The notes under the pieces were generated by a model. The model was not told the origin of the DNA. It saw only the letters and a program-made list of their open reading frames with translations, and searched no databases. From Haemophilus sp. (GTDB lineage: Bacteria; Pseudomonadota; Gammaproteobacteria; Enterobacterales; Pasteurellaceae): DNA of 64,000 bases. This document shows positions 40,754 to 49,647 of this stretch, piece by piece (the first letter of the stretch is position 1; every line of letters begins with the position of its first letter). The stretch spans positions 62,001 through 126,000 of the forward strand of contig JAHZCD010000005.1 of the NCBI GenBank assembly GCA_019423025.1. Direction: 5' to 3'. The position numbers and the translations under genes were made by a program.

Positions 40754-40769
40754 TGTGACAAAGATCTCA
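40754..40769. promoter_or_regulatory. CRP-like site upstream of fbp
   Basis: TGTGA-CAAAGA-TCTCA matches the CRP consensus at 9 of 10 arm positions. If fbp transcription starts about 7 bases after TATAAT (40810-40815), the site centre is near -61.5, a standard activating position. Confidence 0.55.
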
Positions 40770-40780
40770 TTCTTTACATT

Positions 40781-40794
40781 TTGATCTCAATCAA
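40781..40794. promoter_or_regulatory. Perfect FNR consensus site between the patatin gene and fbp
   Basis: TTGAT-CTCA-ATCAA, identical to the FNR consensus palindrome. Relative to the presumed fbp start it would overlap the -35 region and so might repress fbp without oxygen, or it may act on the divergent patatin gene. Confidence 0.7.
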
Positions 40795-40860
40795 AAGTGC
40801 TAAATAACATATAATAAAAGGGTCTATTATTTATTTAACAATTATAAAAAAGGAATAAAC

Positions 40861-41865
40861 ATGAAAACATTGAGTGAATTTATTGTTGAACGCCAAGCGG
40901 AGTACCCAAATGCAAAAGGGGAACTTAGTGGTATTTTGTCTTCTATTCGTTTACTAGCAAAAATCATTCATCGTGATATCAACAAAGCGGGTTTAACCAA
41001 TATTCTTGGTCAGTCTGGTGTCGAAAACGTGCAAGGTGAAAGCCAAATGAAATTGGATTTATTCGCCCATAACACAATGAGCGCAGCACTCATGTCACGT
41101 GAAGAAGTGGCGGGTTTTGCTTCTGAGGAAGAAGAAAGCTTTATCGCTTTTGATACTGAACGCGCTCGTAATGCCAAATATATTATTTTAACCGACCCAC
41201 TTGATGGCTCATCCAATATTGATGTGAACGTTTCGGTTGGGACAATCTTCTCTATTTACCGTCGTGTATCCCCTATTGGCTCACCTGTTACCTTAGAAGA
41301 TTTTATGCAACCAGGTAATAAACAAGTCGCGGCGGGTTACATCGTGTATGGTTCTTCTACCATGTTGGTTTATACCACTGGTCACGGTGTGAATGGTTTC
41401 ACTTATGATCCGTCTATCGGTACATTCTGTCTTTCTCATGAAAATATGCAAATGCCAAAAGAGGGCAAAATTTATTCCATCAATGAAGGACAATATCTCA
41501 AATTCCCACAAGGGGTAAAAAAATACATTAAATACTGCCAAGAGGAAGATAAAGCAACTAACCGCCCTTATGCGTCACGCTATATCGGGTCATTAGTGGC
41601 TGACTTCCATCGTAACTTATTAAAAGGCGGTATCTATATTTACCCAAGTGCAACTAACTATCCAAATGGTAAACTTCGTTTGCTTTATGAAGGCAATCCG
41701 ATTGCATTCTTAGCAGAACAAGCGGGGGGTATTGCCTCTGATGGTTACAATCGAATTTTAGATATTCAACCAACAGCGCTTCACCAACGTATACCACTTT
41801 TCGTCGGTTCTGCAGAAATGGTGAAAAAAGCAGAAGAAATGATGAGAGAATTTAAAGAAGATTAA
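40861..41865 (+). CDS. fbp: Fructose-1,6-bisphosphatase class 1
   Basis: Gluconeogenic enzyme hydrolysing fructose-1,6-bisphosphate, 334 residues (E. coli 332). The first metal/substrate block is LTDPLDGSSNIDVNVSVGTIFSIYRR (about 110-135). RYIGSLVADFHRNLLKGGIYIYP (about 240-262) binds substrate, and LRLLYEGNPIAFLAEQAGG completes the site. Ribosome site AAAAGGA. Single gene with its own promoter and two hairpins behind it. Confidence 0.96.
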   Translation: MKTLSEFIVERQAEYPNAKGELSGILSSIRLLAKIIHRDINKAGLTNILGQSGVENVQGESQMKLDLFAHNTMSAALMSREEVAGFASEEEESFIAFDTERARNAKYIILTDPLDGSSNIDVNVSVGTIFSIYRRVSPIGSPVTLEDFMQPGNKQVAAGYIVYGSSTMLVYTTGHGVNGFTYDPSIGTFCLSHENMQMPKEGKIYSINEGQYLKFPQGVKKYIKYCQEEDKATNRPYASRYIGSLVADFHRNLLKGGIYIYPSATNYPNGKLRLLYEGNPIAFLAEQAGGIASDGYNRILDIQPTALHQRIPLFVGSAEMVKKAEEMMREFKED

Positions 41866-41871
41866 ATTCCT

Positions 41872-41940
41872 AAAGTGCGGTCAATTTTAACCGCACTTTT
41901 TTAGCGAATAAAAAGGCGAACCTTGTCTGTTCGCCTTTTT
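41872..41940. terminator. Two hairpins between fbp and lptG
   Basis: An uptake-sequence dyad, AAAGTGCGGT (41872-41881) with ACCGCACTTT (41890-41899), followed by T residues. Then a palindromic hairpin GGCGAAC (41915-41921), CTTGTCT, GTTCGCC (41929-41935), flanked by A and T tracts and usable on both strands. Confidence 0.87.
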
Positions 41941-41955
41941 CATTTTTTGTATTAA

Positions 41956-43035
41956 TTAATCCCGTTTTCTTGCAAGTAACCACCAAATAATCGCCATAAA
42001 CAAGAGGCTTGGCATCAGTGCACCTAAAAAGGCTGGCGCATTAAATACTACACTCATTTGTCCAAAAATTTCATTGACGACATAGAACAAGAACCCAAAG
42101 CAAATCCCCGTTACGATCCTTGCGCCAGCGGTGACACTACGCAATGAACCAAAGATGAAAGATAACGCAAGCATCATCATCACACCTACAGAAAGGGGCT
42201 GAAAAATCTTACGCCAATAGGTTAATTCAAAACGGCGAGAATCCTGTCCTGTTTGTTTTAAGAACGCAATATATTCGTACAAACCAGAAATGGATAATGA
42301 CGTTGGACGTAATGAAACTGCGCCTAATTTATCTGGCGTTAAGCTTGTTGCCCAATCTTCGGTTAAGCGGTTTGTTGTGGTAATTTGCTCTTTTGATACC
42401 GCTGAATTATTCACTTGACGTAACTGCCATTGATTATTTTCAGCAGAATATTGTGCTTGATTTGCATGCTTCAAATGAGTGAGATTACGCTGTTCATCGA
42501 AGGTATAAATATAAATATCTTCTAATTGTGCATCATCGGTAATACGACGAACATACACGAAATTATTACCGTCTTTTGCCCATACACCATTTTTTACCGA
42601 AAGCATTGAACCACCGGAAAGTGCACGAGTACGCATATCTCGGGCAAACTGTTCAGTTTGTGGAATCCCCCACTCACCAATAATCATGGTAAAAAGCACT
42701 AGTGGAAGTGCCGTTTTCATGACGGCTAAGCCAATTTTAAAACGAGAAAAACCCGCAGATTGCATGACCACTAATTCACTACGGCTGGCTAAATTACCTA
42801 ACGCAATTAATGCACCTAACAAGGCAGCCATCGGGAAAAAGGTTTCTACATCTTTTGGCATCGTTAAACCTGTATAAGCCACGGCTTGCCAAATATCATA
42901 AGAACCTTTCCCTACGCTACGGAATTGCTCTACAAATTTGATAATTGCTGAAAGGCCAACCAACGTAAATAGCGTGGCAAAAATTGCCCCCAAGATGCTT
43001 TTACCGATATAACGATCAAGAGTATTCATCAACAT
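41956..43035 (-). CDS. lptG: LPS export permease LptG
   Basis: Inner-membrane half of the LptB2FG transporter that extracts lipopolysaccharide and drives it to the outer membrane. 359 residues (E. coli 360). It begins MNTLDRYIGKSILGAIFATLFTLVGLSAIIKFVEQF; three N-terminal and three C-terminal membrane helices flank a periplasmic beta-jellyroll (about 130-265). AAGGAT lies 7 bases ahead of ATG 43035. It follows lptF after 5 bases, so the pair forms one operon. lptB and lptC are elsewhere. Confidence 0.95.
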   Translation of the reverse strand: MLMNTLDRYIGKSILGAIFATLFTLVGLSAIIKFVEQFRSVGKGSYDIWQAVAYTGLTMPKDVETFFPMAALLGALIALGNLASRSELVVMQSAGFSRFKIGLAVMKTALPLVLFTMIIGEWGIPQTEQFARDMRTRALSGGSMLSVKNGVWAKDGNNFVYVRRITDDAQLEDIYIYTFDEQRNLTHLKHANQAQYSAENNQWQLRQVNNSAVSKEQITTTNRLTEDWATSLTPDKLGAVSLRPTSLSISGLYEYIAFLKQTGQDSRRFELTYWRKIFQPLSVGVMMMLALSFIFGSLRSVTAGARIVTGICFGFLFYVVNEIFGQMSVVFNAPAFLGALMPSLLFMAIIWWLLARKRD

Positions 43036-43040
43036 TGTTA

Positions 43041-44132
43041 TTATCCTTTTCTGAATACACGACGGAATTTATGCATAGCGGTGCTATCCCAACTATTCAG
43101 CACAATCCCTAAAATTAAAAAGGCGATATTTACCAACGGCATTAACAAACCTGCATCAAGCTTATCAGCCCCCCCCGCAGATTTAAATGAGCTTTGTAAC
43201 AAGAAGTAAATTAAATAAAGCAATAATGCTGGTAAGATTTTCGCGAAACGACCTTGACGAGGATTCACTTTACTCATTGGTACAGCAATAAGCGCCATTA
43301 AAGGCACCGCTAAAATTAAGGTAATTCGCCAATGCAACTCTGCTTTTGCGGCTGCACTTTTATCTTTTAATAATTGCTCAAAAGATAATTCAGCGGCTTC
43401 ATCACTTTTCGAGTTTGTCTCTTGATGGCCTAAATAGGCTTGGTAGTCATCAAAATGTGTAATACGGAAATCAGGAAGCACGGATGTACCTTCTACACGC
43501 AAGGTATTCTGTAAATTCAACACTTGATCGCCATTCGGTAACGCTTTTAATTCACCTTTTTCAGCCGTAACCACTGACGGTTTCGTTTGGCCTTTGGCTT
43601 TCATTTGGAAAAGATAAACATCACTGATTTGATTACCGTTAATCTTATCAATGAATAAGACGAAATTATTGTTGCTTGTGGACATGAATTGACCTGAAGC
43701 CAACGCACCCATTGTTGGGTTCGCTTTAGCATCTTCGACAATCGCCGCTTGCTTTTGAATGGCCCATGGAGAAAGCCACAATGCGTTGTAAGCAGCCAAG
43801 CCAGCTGTGAACAAAGAAAGAATTAACGCCACACGAACAAGAATACGTTGTCCCACACCACAAGCACGCATTACCGTAATTTCACTTTCTGCGTAGAGAC
43901 GACCGAAAGTCAGCAAAATGGCGATAAACAAACATAATGGCAACATTAATTGCGCCATTGTCGGCATCCCTAAACCGAGTAAAGAGAACACCAGATCGGC
44001 TGGCACTTTACCATTTGCCGCAGAACCAAGTACGCGCACAAGTTGTTGGCTGAAGAAAATTAAAAGCAAAATAAACAAAATTGCAATTTGGCTTTTAAAA
44101 ACTTCCTTTGTTAAATATCGGGTTAATATCAT
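43041..44132 (-). CDS. lptF: LPS export permease LptF
   Basis: Partner permease of LptG, 363 residues (E. coli 366). ILTRYLTKEVFKSQIAILFILLLIFFSQQLVRVLGSAA is the typical first helix, RLYAESEITVMRACGVGQ near residue 80 is the coupling helix contacting LptB, a periplasmic domain follows, and three helices close the protein. A run of eight G on the coding strand (43169-43176) encodes Ala-Gly-Gly in FKSAGGADK within the C-terminal membrane part. It is in frame here. Divergent from pepA across 105 bases. Confidence 0.95.
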   Translation of the reverse strand: MILTRYLTKEVFKSQIAILFILLLIFFSQQLVRVLGSAANGKVPADLVFSLLGLGMPTMAQLMLPLCLFIAILLTFGRLYAESEITVMRACGVGQRILVRVALILSLFTAGLAAYNALWLSPWAIQKQAAIVEDAKANPTMGALASGQFMSTSNNNFVLFIDKINGNQISDVYLFQMKAKGQTKPSVVTAEKGELKALPNGDQVLNLQNTLRVEGTSVLPDFRITHFDDYQAYLGHQETNSKSDEAAELSFEQLLKDKSAAAKAELHWRITLILAVPLMALIAVPMSKVNPRQGRFAKILPALLLYLIYFLLQSSFKSAGGADKLDAGLLMPLVNIAFLILGIVLNSWDSTAMHKFRRVFRKG

Positions 44133-44237
44133 TCTTTTTTTCTAACTAAAAAACACGGGAAACTGGCTAATTTAGATGGCGTATGATACCTTATTTTGAC
44201 TGATTTAAATAGCAAATTAGCAACATAAGGAAATAAC

Positions 44238-45713
44238 ATGAAATATCAAGCAAACTCAACCGCACTTTCTCAATCAACCGATTGCCTCATTATCGGCATT
44301 TATGAGAACAATGAATTGACAAAAAGTTTCAATGAAATCGATCAAATCACACAAGGTTACCTCAGCCAGTTAGCTCAAAGCCAAGATCTTTCAGGTAAAA
44401 TTGGGCAAGCAACTCTGCTTCATTCATTACCGAATCTGACAACTAAACGCGTGTTAGTAGCAGGTTGTGGTAAAAAAGGTGAAACGACTGAACGCCAATT
44501 TAAACAAATCATCCAACGTGTGACCCAAACATTAAAAGAGTTAAATATTCAACAAGCGGTGAATAATTTAACGGATGTGGAAATTAAAGATCGCGATCTA
44601 TTTTGGAATGTGCGTTTTACCGTTGAAACCATCGAACATAGTCTTTATCAATTCGATGAATTTAAGAGTAAAAAAGCGGATGCTATCTCGCTTCAAGAAA
44701 TCATTTTTAATACCGATGATTCACAAGCTCAGCAAGCCATCACAGAAGCACAGGCCATTGCAAGTGGTGTAAAAGCTGCGCGTAATATCGCGAATATGCC
44801 GCCCAATATTTGTACACCGGCTTATTTAGCTGAACAAGCTAAAAATTTAGCCGAAACATCAACCGCACTTTCCTTAGATGTGATTGATGAAGAAGAAATG
44901 ACAAAACTTGGGATGAATGCGTATTTAGCCGTATCTCGAGGTTCGCAAAATCCAGCTTATATGTCTATTTTACATTTCAACAATGCACCTGATAAAAATG
45001 CAAAACCTATCGTATTAGTGGGCAAAGGATTGACCTTTGATGCGGGCGGTATTTCTTTAAAACCAGCCGCAGATATGGATGAGATGAAATACGATATGTG
45101 CGGTGCTGCTTCAGTATTCGGTACAATGAAAGCCATTGCTGAATTAAATCTACCACTCAATGTTATCGGTGTATTAGCGGGTTGTGAAAACTTGCCTGAT
45201 GGGAATGCTTATCGTCCAGGTGATATTCTCACCACGATGAATGGTTTAACCGTAGAAGTGTTAAATACTGATGCTGAAGGACGTTTAGTACTTTGTGATA
45301 CATTAACTTATGTAGAGCGTTTTGAACCGCAATATGTGATTGATGTTGCGACCCTAACAGGCGCTTGCGTGGTAGCTTTAGGTCAACATAACAGTGGCTT
45401 AGTTTCAACTGATGATGCCTTAGCAGAACAGTTATTACAAGCTGCTCAACAAACTACTGATAAAGCTTGGCGTTTACCGTTGAGTGAAGAATATCAAGAG
45501 CAATTAAAATCCCCATTTGCTGATTTAGCGAATATTGGCGGTCGTTGGGGCGGTGCAATTACTGCAGGCGCATTCCTCTCCAACTTTACGAAAAAGTACA
45601 CCTGGGCACATTTAGATATTGCGGGGACTGCTTGGCTTCAAGGTGCGAATAAAGGCGCAACGGGTCGCCCAGTGTCTTTATTAACGCAATTTCTAATTAA
45701 TCAAACCAAGTAA
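44238..45713 (+). CDS. pepA: Leucyl aminopeptidase (cytosol aminopeptidase A)
   Basis: Zinc/manganese aminopeptidase of family M17, 491 residues (E. coli PepA 503). LVGKGLTFDAGGISLKPAADMDEMKYDMCGAASVFG (about 258-293) carries the metal-binding Lys and Asp. NTDAEGRLVLCDTLTY (about 344-359) is the family signature with the Asp/Glu ligands and catalytic Arg. It also acts as a DNA-binding factor in Xer recombination and carbamoyl-phosphate control in E. coli; that is not tested here. Two uptake sequences lie inside the gene, one in codons 10-13. Confidence 0.96.
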   Translation: MKYQANSTALSQSTDCLIIGIYENNELTKSFNEIDQITQGYLSQLAQSQDLSGKIGQATLLHSLPNLTTKRVLVAGCGKKGETTERQFKQIIQRVTQTLKELNIQQAVNNLTDVEIKDRDLFWNVRFTVETIEHSLYQFDEFKSKKADAISLQEIIFNTDDSQAQQAITEAQAIASGVKAARNIANMPPNICTPAYLAEQAKNLAETSTALSLDVIDEEEMTKLGMNAYLAVSRGSQNPAYMSILHFNNAPDKNAKPIVLVGKGLTFDAGGISLKPAADMDEMKYDMCGAASVFGTMKAIAELNLPLNVIGVLAGCENLPDGNAYRPGDILTTMNGLTVEVLNTDAEGRLVLCDTLTYVERFEPQYVIDVATLTGACVVALGQHNSGLVSTDDALAEQLLQAAQQTTDKAWRLPLSEEYQEQLKSPFADLANIGGRWGGAITAGAFLSNFTKKYTWAHLDIAGTAWLQGANKGATGRPVSLLTQFLINQTK

Positions 45714-45721
45714 TTAACACA

Positions 45722-45750
45722 TAGGGCTAACATAACGTTAGCCCTAAAAT
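45722..45750. terminator. Terminator between pepA and the EEP-family gene
   Basis: TAGGGCTAAC (45722-45731), ATAAC, GTTAGCCCTA (45737-45746), followed by AAAATTTTC. Perfect stem serving convergent genes; an uptake sequence follows at about 45765. Confidence 0.75.
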
Positions 45751-45772
45751 TTTCTCAAAATCTGACCGCACT

Positions 45773-46624
45773 TTATTCTAATTCGAATTCGACCAGTAAT
45801 GGATTATGATCTGATGAAGTAACTACTTCTGATGTTGCTCTCGCCACCTTTAGGCCTCGAGTAAAAATATAATCCAGTGGATAACCTAAAAATCTAACCC
45901 GCTCATCTTGAGAGAGCGCCACTGAATCTAAGCCATATTTTTGCATCAGATTATTCACTAAATTAAGACGCTCTTCATTCCATGCATTAAAATCGCCAGA
46001 CATAATGATGGGGCCTTGATGATTTTCCACAAAAGAAAAGAGCTGCTCTAACTGAGTTTGATAAGCCAAAATCCCCCATTCAAAATTAATCAAATGCACA
46101 TTAATAAGTAGCAAGCTGTCGCCTTTTTCTAATGGTAAACTCATCACACTTGCCACTTTGGGAATTTGTATTAATGGTTCTGCTACCCCACCACCACAAT
46201 ACCATTCTGGTTGCGTTTGGGTGAATGTTTTTACACCTGATAAGAGATCTTTAAAAGAAAAAGAGGACACAAAAAGTGCGGTCGAAAATGCACTTAAATT
46301 TTGATGTTGTGTCGCCTCTTGCAATAACACAAAATCAGCCTGATTAGAGAGTCGTGCTAAATCTTCTTGCCATCCCTTATCTTGCCCCTTATGCACATTC
46401 CAAGTGATTAAATGAAAACGAGAGCCGGTTAATTTAGGCACCGAATCACTCGCCTTGTCACATTGCATATTTAACCCTTTTTCAAAAGGGATATAACTCA
46501 ATTTTTGTGACGTATTTAGTTGAATAAATGTGCGGTCAAAAATTGTTAAATTCGTAAAAAAATAGCCGCCACCTAAAACCAGCAATAGTAATCCAGCAGC
46601 TAAAAATCGATAAATTCGTTTCAT
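45773..46624 (-). CDS. Endonuclease/exonuclease/phosphatase-family protein, membrane-anchored
   Basis: 283 residues. An N-terminal hydrophobic segment (about 6-27, FLAAGLLLLVLGGGYFF) looks like a signal anchor, placing the catalytic domain in the periplasm. FHLITWNVHKGQ gives the metal Asn, VLLQEAT the Glu, IIMSGDFNAWNEE the Asp/Asn, and SSDHNPLLVEF the final Asp/His, so the EEP active site is complete. Similar to the YafD type of unknown function. The substrate could be nucleic acid, phospholipid or inositol phosphate and cannot be told from sequence. Convergent with pepA. Confidence 0.82.
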   Translation of the reverse strand: MKRIYRFLAAGLLLLVLGGGYFFTNLTIFDRTFIQLNTSQKLSYIPFEKGLNMQCDKASDSVPKLTGSRFHLITWNVHKGQDKGWQEDLARLSNQADFVLLQEATQHQNLSAFSTALFVSSFSFKDLLSGVKTFTQTQPEWYCGGGVAEPLIQIPKVASVMSLPLEKGDSLLLINVHLINFEWGILAYQTQLEQLFSFVENHQGPIIMSGDFNAWNEERLNLVNNLMQKYGLDSVALSQDERVRFLGYPLDYIFTRGLKVARATSEVVTSSDHNPLLVEFELE

Positions 46625-46734
46625 CTAAATCCCCTTTCAATGCTCGAATAATAACAGCCTATTCAAGCAATGCAACTTTCTCTTTTTAAACGTATCAACT
46701 CCTAACTATAACAAGGTAAATTTGAGTCCTAGTT

Positions 46735-46748
46735 TTGATTTGAATCAT
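46735..46748 (+). promoter_or_regulatory. FNR-like site upstream of ytfE
   Basis: TTGAT-TTGA-ATCAT, 9 of 10 arm positions of the FNR consensus, about 95 bases before the ytfE start. It fits published work, as I recall it, reporting FNR-dependent ytfE expression in H. influenzae. Confidence 0.6.
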
Positions 46749-46835
46749 ACTTTTCTAAAAAAGGCTTTGCATTTTTTTACCATTATCATAGTATTTCACT
46801 CAACTTTAACTCTACCTTTAATGAGGAAATTAATT

Positions 46836-47510
46836 ATGTCTTTTGCAGATAAAAAATTAAGTGAAATCGCAATCAGCGTACCCGGCTCAACTTCTCTACT
46901 TCGTGAATACGATTTAGATTTCTGCTGTGGTGGTTCTGATATACTTGCAAACGCAGCGGCAGAAAAAGGATTAAATGTAGCAGAAATTGAAACCCGTTTA
47001 ACCGAGCTTCAAAACAGCAAAGCAGAAAACCCTGAGGAATATTGGGTTAATGCAACTTATCCTGAAATTATCGATCATATTTTAGTTCGCTACCATCAAC
47101 GCCACCGTGAACAACTTCAAGAATTAATCGTCTTAGCGGATCGTGTAGAAAGTGTTCATGGCGATCGTGAAGATTGTCCAATGGGTGTTGCTGGTGAATT
47201 ACGCAATGTCTATGAGGATTTGAGCAACCACATGATGAAAGAAGAGCACGTGCTTTTCCCTATGATCAAAGCCGGTAACTATATGATGGCGCAAATGCCA
47301 ATTCGTATGATGGAAATGGAACACGCAGAACACGGCGAACATTTAGATGTATTGAAATCATTAACAAACAATATGACGCCTCCAGCAGATGCTTGTAACA
47401 CATGGCGCGCACTTTACAGCGGTATTCAAGAATTTGCAGACGATTTAATGATGCATATTCACCGTGAAAATAATATTTTATTCCCACGTGTTATTGCTGA
47501 AAATCACTAA
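46836..47510 (+). CDS. ytfE: Iron-sulfur cluster repair di-iron protein YtfE
   Basis: Hemerythrin-like di-iron protein (RIC family) repairing iron-sulfur clusters after nitric oxide or oxidative damage. I start at ATG 46836 (MSFADKKLSEIA), with GAGGA at 46823-46827, giving 224 residues (E. coli 220). The frame is open from 46722 but that extension lacks homology. The ScdA-type N-terminal domain ends in LDFCCGGSDIL (Cys pair about 30-31). The His/Glu iron ligands are in IIDHILVRYHQRHREQ, LSNHMMKEEHVLFPMI, MEMEHAEHGEHL and LMMHIHRENNILFPR. A link with nitrite reduction is plausible, as a NirK that makes NO is encoded at 60958. Confidence 0.94.
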   Translation: MSFADKKLSEIAISVPGSTSLLREYDLDFCCGGSDILANAAAEKGLNVAEIETRLTELQNSKAENPEEYWVNATYPEIIDHILVRYHQRHREQLQELIVLADRVESVHGDREDCPMGVAGELRNVYEDLSNHMMKEEHVLFPMIKAGNYMMAQMPIRMMEMEHAEHGEHLDVLKSLTNNMTPPADACNTWRALYSGIQEFADDLMMHIHRENNILFPRVIAENH

Positions 47511-47525
47511 GCGAAAATCAATAAA

Positions 47526-47549
47526 AAAGGGCGAAATCATTCGCCCTTT
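47526..47549. terminator. Terminator between ytfE and the sulfatase gene
   Basis: AAAGGGCGAA (47526-47535), ATCA, TTCGCCCTTT (47540-47549). Perfect inverted repeat, bidirectional; an uptake sequence follows at about 47566. Confidence 0.82.
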
Positions 47550-47575
47550 AAATTTAGCCTAAAACTGACCGCACT

Positions 47576-49513
47576 TTATTTCTCTTCACTGCCTTTATAT
47601 AAACGATTTTTATACAAATAGCTGCCAAGCAAGGCGTGCGCCAATGCTTCTTTTTTCATTTCTTCCGGCACGTCTTTTTCAGTTAATGTGTCTTTTTCCT
47701 TATCATAAACATAGCCTTTTGCTTTGCTATTTGGTGTTTGGATAACCACATCATGATTGCCTTTCATTAAAGCTTGGGTTTGATCAAACTGCATAAAGGC
47801 ACGATCTGGATTAACGTCTTGCGTTAAATCAAAACCAATCATCGGATAATTACCACTTACCCCCGCAATAGAAAGTAAGGTTGTCGGCATATCAATTTGA
47901 CTCACTAAACGACTGTCTCGGCGTGGTGCAACATGATCACCTAAAATTAACGCAGGGATATGGAAGTGCTTAATTGGTACTAAGCTTGCCCCTGCTGCAC
48001 GGGAATCGTGGTCTGCAATCACCAAGAATACGGTATCTTTCCAATAATTAGATTGTTTCGCTAAGTTGAAGAAATGACCAATCGCATAATCCGCGTATTT
48101 CGCACTGTTATTACGTGTGGCTTTTGGTTGTTCATAAAGCTCAATTTTACCATCCGGGAACTCAAAAGGATCGTGATTACTCGAACTAAACACGAGGCTA
48201 AAGAACGGTTTGCCTTCATTGTATAATTGGGTAAAGGTTTCGTTCGCTTTATCAAATAGATCCTCATCACTCACACCCCAAGTCGCAGTAAATTTCGGAT
48301 TTTGGTAATCTTTTTGATCAATAATGGTTTGGAAACCATTGCCATAGAAGAAGCTTGCCATGTTATCAAAGTGCTTTTCACCGCCATAAATAAAGGAAGT
48401 GTTGTAACCTTGTTTAGCAAGTAAATCCGCAATGGTAAAGAAACCACTTTGACTGTTATTCAATTTCACCACTGCACGCGCTGGAGTGGGTGTAAAGCCC
48501 GCTGTAGTTGCTTCAATACCACGAACTGAACGTGTCCCCGTAGCATAGAGATTTTCAAATAACCAACCTTCTTTGGCTAACTTATCAAATTCAGGTGAAA
48601 GTGGTTTTCCGCCTAACGTACCCACAAATTGCGCCCCAAAACTTTCTTCTAAAATAATGACTATATTTTTCGGTTTACCTTGGTAAGTCGCTTGGTTTTT
48701 CGTTAATGTTGGAATTTTCTCTGAAATATAATCACTTTCAGGACGGCCACGGCTGGCTTTGACAATACGCAACATTTCATCAGTATCCATTTTGCCGTAC
48801 ACCTCGGAAGATGAACCTTCATCTTTAAATTGCTGTGCCGCATAAAGGACAGAATAGCCAGAGTTCAACACTAGAGAATTCACTAAACCATCGGAAGAAA
48901 AGGCGACCATTGCAGGGTTAACACCTCGGTGTTGGAAACTCGAACGCGCACCTAAAAAAGCCACTGCAATCACGAGCAATGCTACAACAGGGCGTAATTT
49001 CCAGCTCATTGGGCGTAAGTTTTTCACCGCATAACCCGAGAGTTTCCAATAACAGAAGAAAGCCGTAACGGTGAAAATAAGACTAAAAATGACCGCAGTT
49101 AAATGGCCTTCCATCAACATTGAAAAGACTTCTTTCGGATAAATTAAATATTCGATAAACAGACGGTTTGGACGGAAATCATAGGTTTCGATAAATGCCG
49201 GTGTCGCGAGTTCCATAAACAGAATAAACACACTACCAAGGGTAAGCCAGATACGTAAAATCATTTTCCAAATACGGCTATTATGAAATAACACCGTAAA
49301 TAATGCTGGCACACCAAATAGATAACACAAAGCCACGATGTCCATACGCAAGCCTTGTAAGAATAATTGCCCCCAGCCCGCTACCGCAGAGACACGGTCT
49401 GCCTGCCAAATCGCAAGCCCAAGACGAGACAAGGTGAAAATGATCAGATTAATGATGACGAAGAGAAAAATTGGATATAAAGGAGAACGTGTTTGTTTCA
49501 TTTTGACACTCAT
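47576..49513 (-). CDS. LtaS-like membrane sulfatase-family phosphotransferase (HI1246-type)
   Basis: 645 residues. Five N-terminal membrane helices (about 10-190) are followed by a periplasmic alkaline-phosphatase-fold domain. IVIILEESFGAQFVGTLGG (about 285-303) holds the first metal Glu, YATGTRSVRGIEATTAGFTP the nucleophile Thr, IYGGEKHFDNM and SSSNHDPFEFP further ligands, and VIADHDSRA the Asp/His pair. The architecture matches lipoteichoic-acid synthase and phosphoglycerol transferase I. In a Gram-negative the likely job is adding a phosphoglycerol or similar group to a periplasmic or surface glycan, but the substrate is not known. Ends at an uptake-sequence-rich terminator. Confidence 0.82.
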   Translation of the reverse strand: MSVKMKQTRSPLYPIFLFVIINLIIFTLSRLGLAIWQADRVSAVAGWGQLFLQGLRMDIVALCYLFGVPALFTVLFHNSRIWKMILRIWLTLGSVFILFMELATPAFIETYDFRPNRLFIEYLIYPKEVFSMLMEGHLTAVIFSLIFTVTAFFCYWKLSGYAVKNLRPMSWKLRPVVALLVIAVAFLGARSSFQHRGVNPAMVAFSSDGLVNSLVLNSGYSVLYAAQQFKDEGSSSEVYGKMDTDEMLRIVKASRGRPESDYISEKIPTLTKNQATYQGKPKNIVIILEESFGAQFVGTLGGKPLSPEFDKLAKEGWLFENLYATGTRSVRGIEATTAGFTPTPARAVVKLNNSQSGFFTIADLLAKQGYNTSFIYGGEKHFDNMASFFYGNGFQTIIDQKDYQNPKFTATWGVSDEDLFDKANETFTQLYNEGKPFFSLVFSSSNHDPFEFPDGKIELYEQPKATRNNSAKYADYAIGHFFNLAKQSNYWKDTVFLVIADHDSRAAGASLVPIKHFHIPALILGDHVAPRRDSRLVSQIDMPTTLLSIAGVSGNYPMIGFDLTQDVNPDRAFMQFDQTQALMKGNHDVVIQTPNSKAKGYVYDKEKDTLTEKDVPEEMKKEALAHALLGSYLYKNRLYKGSEEK

Positions 49514-49587
49514 AAGTCCTAAGGGAATCGCTATCCTCTGATTAATTTAAAGCACGTTGATGTGCCATTCCTTCCATAGACAGATAA

Positions 49588-49636
49588 AAAAACACAAAGT
49601 GCGGTTAAAAACATCATCATTTTTGACCGCACTTTG
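49588..49636 (-). terminator. Uptake-sequence dyad terminator of the malic enzyme gene
   Basis: AAAGTGCGGT (49596-49605) with ACCGCACTTT (49626-49635), 20-base loop; on the minus strand the hairpin is followed by a T-run. Confidence 0.85.
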
Positions 49637-49647
49637 AAAGAGAAAGA

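Noticed and set aside
46722..46835. N-terminal extension of ytfE
   Set aside because: It would cover the FNR-like site and has no homology; ATG 46836 has GAGGA and aligns with YtfE.
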